5,741 nt of DNA from the NCBI GenBank assembly GCA_003542385.1, contig DPKT01000069.1, positions 1-5,741 on the forward strand, given 5' to 3'. Position 1 is the first letter of the stretch. The number at the start of each line of letters is the position of its first letter. The stretch is from Desulfomicrobium sp. GTDB taxonomy: Bacteria > Desulfobacterota > Desulfovibrionia > Desulfovibrionales > Desulfomicrobiaceae. The notes beneath the pieces are model-generated. The model had not been told where the DNA came from and made no database searches. It saw nothing but the letters and a program-made list of their open reading frames with translations. The translations under genes were made by a program, and so were the position numbers. Of the stretch, positions 1-4,625 are shown piece after piece.

Positions 1-142
1 CGGCGGAAAGGGCGTGACAGTCCGCAGGCACTTCCCTGTTGACGACCCTGGAAGTCAGGGCGCGGCCGCCGAGGCCGGCGTAGTCGCCAAGTTCCTCGAA
101 CTTGAAGGACTTGGTCCGGGTATTGATGCGCAGAATCTTCAT
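1..142 (-). CDS. aor: Aldehyde:ferredoxin oxidoreductase, N-terminus only (partial, runs off left edge)
   Basis: Reverse-strand reading from the ATG at 142 gives 47 codons with no stop, beginning MKILRINTRTKSF and continuing through EELGDYAGLGGRALTSR and VNREVPADCHALSA. This is the characteristic start of tungsten/molybdopterin aldehyde:ferredoxin oxidoreductases, in which the GLGGRALTS stretch belongs to the N-terminal cofactor-binding domain. The start is supported by a Shine-Dalgarno TAGGAGA about 6 nt upstream (minus strand). The family enzyme is cytoplasmic and oxidises aldehydes to carboxylic acids while reducing ferredoxin, with a W-bispterin and one [4Fe-4S] cluster. The catalytic and cluster residues lie outside the window. 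It sits downstream of adh and the small cysteine gene on the same strand, so alcohol to aldehyde to acid is the natural pathway, but a strong terminator separates them. Family assignment is fairly secure; full length and substrate cannot be judged. Confidence 0.85.
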   Translation of the reverse strand, partial: MKILRINTRTKSFKFEELGDYAGLGGRALTSRVVNREVPADCHALSA

Positions 143-174
143 GGTTTCTCCTACAAGACGTAACAGGTTTGAAC

Positions 175-190
175 GGCAGCAAGTGCTGCC
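175..190. promoter_or_regulatory. 16-bp palindrome in the aor leader
   Basis: GGCAGCA-AG-TGCTGCC is a perfect 7-bp inverted repeat with a 2-bp centre. It lies between the upstream terminator and the aor start, 33 nt before the ATG. It could be an operator or a small hairpin in the 5' leader. No strong -35/-10 pair was found here. The GG and GC that might suggest a sigma-54 promoter (TTGGCAGCACTTGC on the minus strand) are 8 nt apart, not 10. The function is unknown. Confidence 0.4.
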
Positions 191-206
191 AATTATGACA
201 TAAAGC

Positions 207-252
207 AAAAAAAAGGGCAGGGTTGGAGTTAATGCCAACTCCAACCCTGCCC
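207..252 (-). terminator. Rho-independent terminator after the adh/small-gene transcript
   Basis: A perfect 16-bp stem (GGGCAGGGTTGGAGTT at 215-230 with its exact complement at 237-252) closes a 6-nt loop. On the minus strand it is followed at once by eight T residues (207-214) and then GCTTTA. This is a textbook intrinsic terminator for leftward transcripts, 66 nt after the small-gene stop and 64 nt before the aor ATG. It would uncouple aor from adh, or act as a partial terminator that lowers aor relative to adh. On the plus strand there is no T run, so it is one-directional. Confidence 0.95.
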
Positions 253-318
253 CCGGTGACTGGCATCGCAAACTTCGCGGCAGTCTCTTTTCCGGCTCAG
301 ATCATGATGATCCGAACG

Positions 319-495
319 TCATGTGCATTCATATGCAGTCGTAGTGTCCTCCTGCATACCGCACCACATCTCATCGAAGCCGGCCGTTTCCGGAACGTGC
401 TGGTCGCACACGGATACGCTGAGTTCACCACGATCGTTGCAGATCTTCCAGTCGACCTCTTCAAGGCGAAGGAGTGAAGCGTCGTCGAACCACAT
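319..495 (-). CDS. Small acidic four-cysteine protein, 58 aa, unknown function
   Basis: The ATG at 495 opens a 58-codon frame ending in TGA at 319. It is preceded by AGAGGTG about 6 nt upstream, much like the adh ribosome site (CGAGGTG). The protein starts MWFDDASLLRLEEVDW and is strongly acidic (14 Asp/Glu against 3 Lys/Arg), with cysteines at 19, 30, 45 and 57 and tryptophans at 2, 16 and 44. There is no signal peptide or membrane segment. A longer same-frame reading continues upstream into adh, but only as adh antiphase sequence, so the ATG at 495 is the sensible start. It lies 80 nt after adh and before the shared terminator, so it is probably the second gene of the adh transcript. GC at third positions is roughly two-thirds by hand count, lower than in the neighbours. 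I recognise no family. The four cysteines could bind metal or be redox-active, but they do not form a paired CxxC motif. Confidence 0.65.
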   Translation of the reverse strand: MWFDDASLLRLEEVDWKICNDRGELSVSVCDQHVPETAGFDEMWCGMQEDTTTAYECT

Positions 496-533
496 GGCGC
501 ACCTCTTTTCCGGCGAATGCCGCGTAGCGGATT

Positions 534-558
534 GCGCGCCGGAATCTCTCCGGCGCGC
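534..558. other. GC-rich hairpin between adh and the small gene
   Basis: GCGCGCCGGA (534-543) and TCCGGCGCGC (549-558) form a perfect 10-bp inverted repeat with a 5-nt loop, starting 18 nt after the adh stop. No T run follows in either direction, so it is not a standard terminator. It may protect the adh 3' end or be a processing point that separates adh from small-gene expression. Confidence 0.6.
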
Positions 559-575
559 GGGCGATATCCTCAAGC

Positions 576-1757
576 TTACAGAGCGGCCTCGTAGATGCGG
601 GCCACGTCGGCGTCCTTCAGGCAAACGGGGTTGGTCAGACCGCAGGCGTCCTTCTGGGCGTTGCCGGTCATGATGGCGATGTCTTCCTTGCGGACGTTCT
701 TGCCGTAGCGCTTGCCAAGTTCGATCAGGCCGGAAGGAATGCCGACGTCGGTGGACAGCTGCTTGATGGCGTCGAGACACTTCTCGGCGGCGGCGCGGAT
801 GGACAGGCCTTCCACGTTCTCGCCCAGGAACTTGGCCATGTCGACGAAGCGTTCCAGCTTGGCGTTCAGGTTGGCGCGCTCGACGTGGGGCAGCAGGATG
901 GCGTTGCATTCGCCGTGCGGCAGGTCATAGAAGCCGCCCAGCTGGTGAGCCATGGCGTGCACGTGGCCGAGGCTGGCGTTGTTGAAAGCCATGCCGGCCA
1001 GGTACTGCGCGAAACACATGCCTTCGCGGGCTTCGATGTCCTTGCCGTTGGCCACGGCCTTGCGCAGGTACTTGGCGATCAGTTCGATGGCCTTCTGGGC
1101 GCAGGCGTCGGTCATGGGGGTGGCGATAGTGGAAACATAGGCTTCCACGGCGTGGGTCAGGGCGTCCATGCCGGTGGCGGCGGTCAGCGCCGGGGGCATG
1201 CCGACCATCAGCATCGGGTCGTCGATGGCGATGCCGGGGGTGACGCGCCAGTCGACGATGGCCATCTTCACCTTGCGGGAGGTGTCGGTGATGATGCAGA
1301 AGCGGGTCATTTCGGAGGCGGTGCCGGCGGTGGTGTTCACGGCCAGATACGGGGGCATGGGCTTGGTGGACTTGTCCACGCCTTCGAAGTCGTGAATCTT
1401 GCCGCCGTTGGCCACGACCAGGCCGATGCCCTTGCCGCAGTCATGGGAGGAGCCGCCGCCCAGGGAGATCAGGGAGTCGCATTTCTTTTTCTTGTAAACA
1501 TCAACGCCGGCGTGGACGTTGTTGTCCGTGGGGTTCGGGATGGTCTCGTCGTATACTTCATACTTCATTCCGGCAGCGTCGAGCAGGTCGGTGATCTGCT
1601 TGGTCAGACCGCAACCGGTGATACCCTTATCGGTGACGACCAGAGGCTTGCTGCCGCCCAGGGCCTTGATCTTCTCGGGAATCTGCTTGGAAGCGCCAAT
1701 ACCGATCAGAGTAACGCTGGGAATGAAGAAACCGTAAACCATTTCTTGAACAGCCAT
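576..1757 (-). CDS. adh: Iron-containing alcohol dehydrogenase, 393 aa
   Basis: This cytoplasmic NAD(P)-dependent group III (Fe-dependent) alcohol dehydrogenase interconverts primary alcohols such as ethanol with aldehydes. Residues 1-185 form the nucleotide-binding half with the GGGSS loop at 100-104; the TTAGTASE stretch at 142-149 also belongs to the dinucleotide/active site. The C-terminal helical half holds the metal ligands expected by analogy with FucO: Asp198 and His202 in GMDALTHAVEAY, His267 in HVHAMAHQLGG, and His281 in LPHGECNA. His271 matches the additional active-site histidine. All are present and the length is normal, so the enzyme should be active. The ATG at 1757 follows GCGAGGTGCAATC, a good ribosome site. 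It is preceded by a sigma-54 promoter and probably shares a transcript with the small cysteine gene. The divergent operon encodes a paralogue and a sigma-54 activator. The direction (ethanol oxidation or formation) and exact substrate are not shown by the sequence. Confidence 0.96.
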   Translation of the reverse strand: MAVQEMVYGFFIPSVTLIGIGASKQIPEKIKALGGSKPLVVTDKGITGCGLTKQITDLLDAAGMKYEVYDETIPNPTDNNVHAGVDVYKKKKCDSLISLGGGSSHDCGKGIGLVVANGGKIHDFEGVDKSTKPMPPYLAVNTTAGTASEMTRFCIITDTSRKVKMAIVDWRVTPGIAIDDPMLMVGMPPALTAATGMDALTHAVEAYVSTIATPMTDACAQKAIELIAKYLRKAVANGKDIEAREGMCFAQYLAGMAFNNASLGHVHAMAHQLGGFYDLPHGECNAILLPHVERANLNAKLERFVDMAKFLGENVEGLSIRAAAEKCLDAIKQLSTDVGIPSGLIELGKRYGKNVRKEDIAIMTGNAQKDACGLTNPVCLKDADVARIYEAAL

Positions 1758-1774
1758 GATTGCACCTCGCTAAA

Positions 1775-1786
1775 GATTGTTACAAA
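1775..1786 (+). repeat. GATTGTTACAAA repeat, copy 1 (adh leader)
   Basis: This 12-mer is identical to 2115-2126. Its core TTGTTACAA is a 9-bp dyad. This copy lies in the predicted adh 5' leader, about 18 nt before the start codon and next to the ribosome site, where a bound regulator could block transcription. Confidence 0.45.
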
Positions 1787-1802
1787 CGAAAAGGACCCTA
1801 GT

Positions 1803-1819
1803 TGACTCTCGTGACTCTC
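1803..1819. repeat. Tandem 8-mer TGACTCTC at the predicted adh transcription start
   Basis: TGACTCTC occurs at 1803-1810 and again at 1812-1819, one base apart (9-bp period). It overlaps the adh start site predicted from the sigma-54 promoter (about 1814). It could affect the initial transcribed region, or be chance. Confidence 0.3.
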
Positions 1820-1824
1820 CTTTA

Positions 1825-1840
1825 GGCAAGAACGGGGCCA
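1825..1840 (-). promoter_or_regulatory. Sigma-54 (-24/-12) promoter of adh
   Basis: On the minus strand the sequence reads TGGCCCCGTTCTTGCC. It has the invariant GG and GC dinucleotides separated by exactly 10 nt, and it agrees with the consensus TGGCACG-N4-TTGC at nearly every informative position. The GG is at 1839-1838 and the GC at 1827-1826, which predicts a start near 1814 and a leader of about 57 nt before the adh ATG. Such promoters require an AAA+ activator; one is encoded in the divergent operon (4622 onward). No good sigma-70 promoter was found for adh. Confidence 0.85.
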
Positions 1841-1873
1841 GAATGAAAAAAGGACGATTTTTTGGTCCCATTC
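1841..1873. other. A-tract/T-tract inverted repeat between the two sigma-54-like promoters
   Basis: GAATG-AAAAAA (1841-1851) is followed by a GGACGA centre and TTTTTT-GGTCC-CATTC (1858-1873). The A6 and T6 tracts are complementary, and GAATG pairs with CATTC. Phased A/T tracts just upstream of a -24 element may bend DNA or help looping between activator and polymerase. A weak match to an integration-host-factor site is not enough to call one. Confidence 0.4.
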
Positions 1874-1878
1874 TTGCG
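1863..1878 (+). promoter_or_regulatory. Second, divergent sigma-54-like promoter facing the regulatory operon
   Basis: The plus strand reads TGGTCCCATTCTTGCG. It has GG at 1864-1865 and GC at 1876-1877 with exact 10-nt spacing and the TTCTTGC -12 block seen in the adh promoter. It is an inverted near-copy of that promoter (GCAAGAAYGGGRCC on each arm). The start would be near 1889, leaving a leader of about 370 nt before the ATG at 2257. It may serve autoregulation of the operon, a leader RNA, or only be the other arm of an inverted repeat. Confidence 0.5.
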
Positions 1879-1884
1879 CTAACA

Positions 1885-1901
1885 GGCCATAATCACTGGC
1901 C
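1885..1901. promoter_or_regulatory. Inverted repeat GGCCA-N7-TGGCC, candidate activator site
   Basis: GGCCA (1885-1889) and TGGCC (1897-1901) flank TAATCAC. With one bulged base the arms extend to CAGG-CCA and TGGCCCTG. The centre lies about 79 bp upstream of the predicted adh start, within the usual range for sigma-54 activator sites. It also overlaps the predicted start of the divergent promoter, so a repressor role is possible. Confidence 0.35.
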
Positions 1902-2003
1902 CTGCCCCTCCCGCATGCCTCTGAGAGCAGACAAGGACGCCACGCCCCCGGCCCGACGCACCCGCTCTTTGTATCACTTTGATCCTTGCGTTGAAGAAGC
2001 TTC

Positions 2004-2020
2004 TGGGTCAAAAAGACCCA
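2004..2020. promoter_or_regulatory. Perfect inverted repeat TGGGTC-AAAAA-GACCCA, candidate activator-binding site
   Basis: This 17-bp perfect dyad has 6-bp arms around an A5 spacer, centred about 198 bp upstream of the predicted adh start and 245 bp before the regulatory operon. Length, symmetry and position fit an upstream site for a Fis-type sigma-54 activator dimer. A 10-bp palindrome AGAAGCTTCT (1995-2004) abuts it. No T run follows, so it is not a terminator. Confidence 0.5.
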
Positions 2021-2093
2021 TTATGCCCGTTCGCCTCTACACCCCACCTCTGGTCTCTGCGTGAACCTCCGGCAGGCAAAGTCCCCTTGAGAT

Positions 2094-2131
2094 GAATTTT
2101 ATGTTTTATTTACGGATTGTTACAAATAATC
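2094..2131 (+). promoter_or_regulatory. AT-rich patch, possible sigma-70 promoter of the ercA-kinase-regulator operon
   Basis: This is a sharply AT-rich stretch in an otherwise GC-rich spacer, ending in AATAAT (2125-2130, five of six to a -10 box). No well-spaced -35 box accompanies it, so the assignment is weak. Constitutive low expression of a two-component operon would normally need such a promoter. Confidence 0.25.
2115..2126 (+). repeat. GATTGTTACAAA repeat, copy 2 (upstream of ercA-like gene)
   Basis: This is the second exact copy of the 12-mer, 340 bp from the first and in the same orientation. It is followed by TAATC, which makes an imperfect 17-bp palindrome with GATT/AATC ends. It overlaps the AT-rich patch that may hold the vegetative promoter of the regulatory operon. 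It does not match the full Rex, FNR or HcpR palindromes known to me. Confidence 0.45.
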
Positions 2132-2256
2132 TTGCGAAAATAGGGACATCCGCTCCGGCAGAAGGGCGCTGATCGTATCCTTTTTGCACACACCATCAAC
2201 GGACGGTCCCACCGCCAGACCCGATGCACGTTGAACGTACCCAAACGAGGTAGAGC

Positions 2257-3399
2257 ATGGACATTCGGAAATTTTCCTTGCCGGAGATCATATTCGGCCA
2301 CGGCAGCATGGAGTACACCGGCTCCTACGCCCTTCAACTTGGAGCGAAGAAGGTTTTCGTGGTCAGCGACCCGGGGCTGGAAAAAAGCGGCTGGGTGAAG
2401 AAACTGCTGCAGATCATCGAAGCGTCCTCCCTGCGCTGGGTCTACTACTCCAATGTCAGCTCCAACCCGCGCGACTACGAGGTGCATACCGGGGCGGAGC
2501 TCTACAAGGCCGAAGGGGCGGACGTGGTCATCGCCCTGGGCGGCGGCAGCCCCATGGACATGGCCAAGGGCGTTGCCACCGTGGTCAGCAACGGCGGGAC
2601 CATCCAGGACTACGAGGGCGCCAACCTCATCACCAGCCCCCTTCCGCCCATGATCTTCCTGCCCTCCACGGCCGGAAGCGGGTCGGACATCTCCCAGTTC
2701 GCCATCATCACCGACGTGGGGCGCAAGGTGAAGATGTCCCTCATCAGCCGCTCGCTGACGCCCAACGTGTCCATCATCGACCCGGAACTCCTGTCCACCG
2801 TCGACGACGACCTGCTGATCTCGTCAGCCGTGGACGCACTGGCCCATGCCGTCGAGTCCTACGTATCCCTCATCGCCCACACGCTGACCGAAACCCAGGC
2901 CCTGAAGGCCATCCACCTCATACTCGACAACATGCAGCCCGCCCTCAAGACCAGGGACCCGAAGGCGCTTGAATTCCTGTCCATCGCCGCCACGGCCGCG
3001 GGCATGAGTTTCAGCAACGCGAGCCTCGGCGCCTGTCACGCCATCGCCCATTCCCTGGGCGGCTTCTTCGACACCACCCACGGCATGGTGCACCCGGTCC
3101 TGCTGCCGGCGGTCATGAAGTACAACCTCCCGGCCTGCGAGGAAAAAATGGCCACCATCGGCGAAATCGTCCTGCGACGCAGGCTGTCCTCCTCGCGCCA
3201 GACCGCGGAAGCAGGCATCACCCGGTTGCACGAGATATTCGAGGAACTGGGAACCGCGACCCATTTCCGGGAGATCGTCAACGACCGCACCGCCTTCCCG
3301 CAGATCTGCGAGATGGCCACCAAGGACGCCTGCCTGCTGACCAATCCCCGCCCGGCCACGGCCGAGGAGCTTCTGGCCATCTGCGAAGAGGTCTGGTGA
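2257..3399 (+). CDS. ercA: ErcA-like iron-containing alcohol dehydrogenase paralogue, probable regulatory role, 380 aa
   Basis: The protein has the Fe-ADH fold: GGGSPMD nucleotide loop at 95-101, STAGSGSD at 137-144, and all four expected metal ligands, Asp193 and His197 (SAVDALAHAVESY), His261 (GACHAIAHSLGG) and His275 (TTHG). It therefore looks catalytically competent. Its N-terminus (RKFSLPEIIFG), VVSDPG motif, SNPRDYEV stretch and DISQFAII segment resemble Pseudomonas ErcA, a Fe-ADH-like protein described as regulatory for ethanol oxidation; this resemblance is recalled, not computed. It is clearly diverged from the window's other ADH, which has TTAGTASE and GMDALTH at the same places. 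The ATG at 2257 has CGAGGTAGAGC upstream. The stop codon overlaps the kinase ATG by one base (TGATG), implying translational coupling. I infer that it reports alcohol or aldehyde to the kinase. An ordinary metabolic ADH that merely shares the operon remains possible. Confidence 0.85.
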   Translation: MDIRKFSLPEIIFGHGSMEYTGSYALQLGAKKVFVVSDPGLEKSGWVKKLLQIIEASSLRWVYYSNVSSNPRDYEVHTGAELYKAEGADVVIALGGGSPMDMAKGVATVVSNGGTIQDYEGANLITSPLPPMIFLPSTAGSGSDISQFAIITDVGRKVKMSLISRSLTPNVSIIDPELLSTVDDDLLISSAVDALAHAVESYVSLIAHTLTETQALKAIHLILDNMQPALKTRDPKALEFLSIAATAAGMSFSNASLGACHAIAHSLGGFFDTTHGMVHPVLLPAVMKYNLPACEEKMATIGEIVLRRRLSSSRQTAEAGITRLHEIFEELGTATHFREIVNDRTAFPQICEMATKDACLLTNPRPATAEELLAICEEVW

Positions 3400-4625
3400 T
3401 GAACAGGACGAAGCTGTCCGACATCGTCGGACCCGGATACACCAAGCTCGGCTTCTTCCGCGAAGTGCAGGAAAAGATGGCCGAGCTTGAAACCTACAAT
3501 GCCGAGCTCGAACGCAAGAAGCAGGAAATCCAGGATATCCTGAACGGCATCATGGACCTGCTGGCAGTGGTTTCCCCCGACTACCGCATCGTCTACGTGA
3601 ACAAGGTCTTCCACGACTATTTCGACATCGACCAGCCCAAGGGCAGGTACTGCTACGAAGTCTTCCGCGGCCGCTCGACTCCCTGCCGGACCTGCCCCCT
3701 GCGCACGGCCCTGCAGACGGGCAAGCCGGACCGCACCTCGTACATCGACCCCCGCTCGGAGAGGAACCTGCGCTTCGAGGTGGTGGCCTCACCCATGTTC
3801 GACGACAAGGGGCAGGTCCGCACGGTCCTCGTCTCCAAGCGGGACGTGACCATGGAAAAGGAGTACCAAGCCAAATACTACCAGGCCGAAAAAATGGCCA
3901 CCATCGGCCTCCTGGCCGCCGGCGTGGCCCACGAGATCAACAACCCCCTGGCGGCCATCAGCGGGTTCTCCGAGGCCCTCAAGCGCCGCATCCCGGCCCT
4001 GGCCGCCCTGCTGGCCGAGAACGCGGACACGACGTTGCTCGAAGATTTCACCGACTACACCACCACCATCCTGGAAGAATGCAACCGCTGCCGCGACATC
4101 GTCGGCAACCTGCTCTCGTTCAGCAGCCAAAAAACCTGCAAGTTCAACACGATAAATCTTAACACGCTGGTCGCCGACTCCGTCAAGATCCTGCACCACC
4201 AGATCAAGCTGCGCCCGGGCATCAATCTGGTCCTGGAATTGCACCCGGAAGCCGTAACCATCCAGGGGGCTCAGGGGGAACTCAAGCAGGTTCTGCTCAA
4301 TCTCGTGCTCAACGCCATGGACGCCATCGATTCCGAAGGGACCATCACGATCCGCACCAGCCTCGACAGGCCGGGACACGCGACCCTGACCGTCGAGGAC
4401 ACGGGCCAGGGCATCTCCCCCGACAAGCTGGGCAAGCTCTTCATTCCCTTCTTCACCACCAAGAGCCAGGGACACAGCATCGGCATCGGCCTGTCCATCT
4501 GCTACAATATCATCCAGCAGCACGGGGGGGAGATCCTCGTCTGCAGCGAACCGGGCAAGGGCTCGATCTTCAAGGTCATGCTCCCCACCGGATTCCCCGG
4601 CAACAACAAGGAACAGAACACATGA
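3399..4625 (+). CDS. Soluble PAS-domain sensor histidine kinase with Cys motif, 408 aa
   Basis: Order: N-terminal coiled coil (about 20-48), PAS domain (about 45-155), HisKA dimerisation domain with phospho-acceptor His178 in GVAHEINNPLAAISGF, and HATPase_c with the N box (NLVLNAMDA, Asn305), G1 box (DTGQG, 334-338), F box (FIPFFTTK, 348-355) and G2 (GIGL, 362-365). No membrane segment or signal peptide is seen, so it senses inside the cell. The PAS domain holds Cys85, Cys96 and Cys99 in CYEVFRGRSTPCRTCPL, a recurring pattern in anaerobe PAS kinases that may bind metal or respond to redox state. I chose the ATG at 3399 over the in-frame GTG at 3396 because AGAGG lies 7 nt before the ATG and only 4 nt before the GTG. 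The gene overlaps ercA by 1 nt and the regulator by 4 nt. The probable partner is the sigma-54 activator encoded next. The ligand is unknown. Confidence 0.95.
   Translation: MNRTKLSDIVGPGYTKLGFFREVQEKMAELETYNAELERKKQEIQDILNGIMDLLAVVSPDYRIVYVNKVFHDYFDIDQPKGRYCYEVFRGRSTPCRTCPLRTALQTGKPDRTSYIDPRSERNLRFEVVASPMFDDKGQVRTVLVSKRDVTMEKEYQAKYYQAEKMATIGLLAAGVAHEINNPLAAISGFSEALKRRIPALAALLAENADTTLLEDFTDYTTTILEECNRCRDIVGNLLSFSSQKTCKFNTINLNTLVADSVKILHHQIKLRPGINLVLELHPEAVTIQGAQGELKQVLLNLVLNAMDAIDSEGTITIRTSLDRPGHATLTVEDTGQGISPDKLGKLFIPFFTTKSQGHSIGIGLSICYNIIQQHGGEILVCSEPGKGSIFKVMLPTGFPGNNKEQNT

Larger units (their letters stand above)
1890..2256. other. Long non-coding spacer upstream of the regulatory operon
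   Basis: Apart from the repeats and promoter-like sites listed separately, this stretch shows no open frame with a convincing ribosome site and no terminator. If the plus-strand sigma-54-like promoter is used, most of it would be a leader of about 370 nt. It has no riboswitch pattern that I recognise. Confidence 0.5.

Noticed and set aside
176..193. TTGGCAGCACTTGC as a sigma-54 promoter for aor
   Set aside because: GG and GC are 8 nt apart instead of the required 10.
1775..1786. TTGTTACAA as a Rex or FNR-type site
   Set aside because: It has only a 9-bp dyad and lacks the spaced 16-18-bp palindrome of those regulators.
885..1805. 306-aa plus-strand open frame opposite adh
   Set aside because: It is a Gly/His/Val/Ala-rich shadow of the well-supported adh gene, made possible by high GC at third positions; no family resemblance.
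1777..2064. 95-aa plus-strand frame in the divergent spacer
   Set aside because: No ribosome site, low-complexity content, and it overlaps the adh leader and both promoter-like sites; no sign of coding.
2171..2188. TCGTATCCTTTTTGCAC as a sigma-54 promoter close to the ercA-like gene
   Set aside because: The -12 half (TTTTTGCA) is good and the spacing fits, but the -24 GG is CG and the rest of that half does not match, so it is too degenerate to call.
3789..4523. 244-aa minus-strand open frame opposite the kinase
   Set aside because: Shadow of the conserved HisKA/HATPase domains; acidic, repetitive composition and no motifs.
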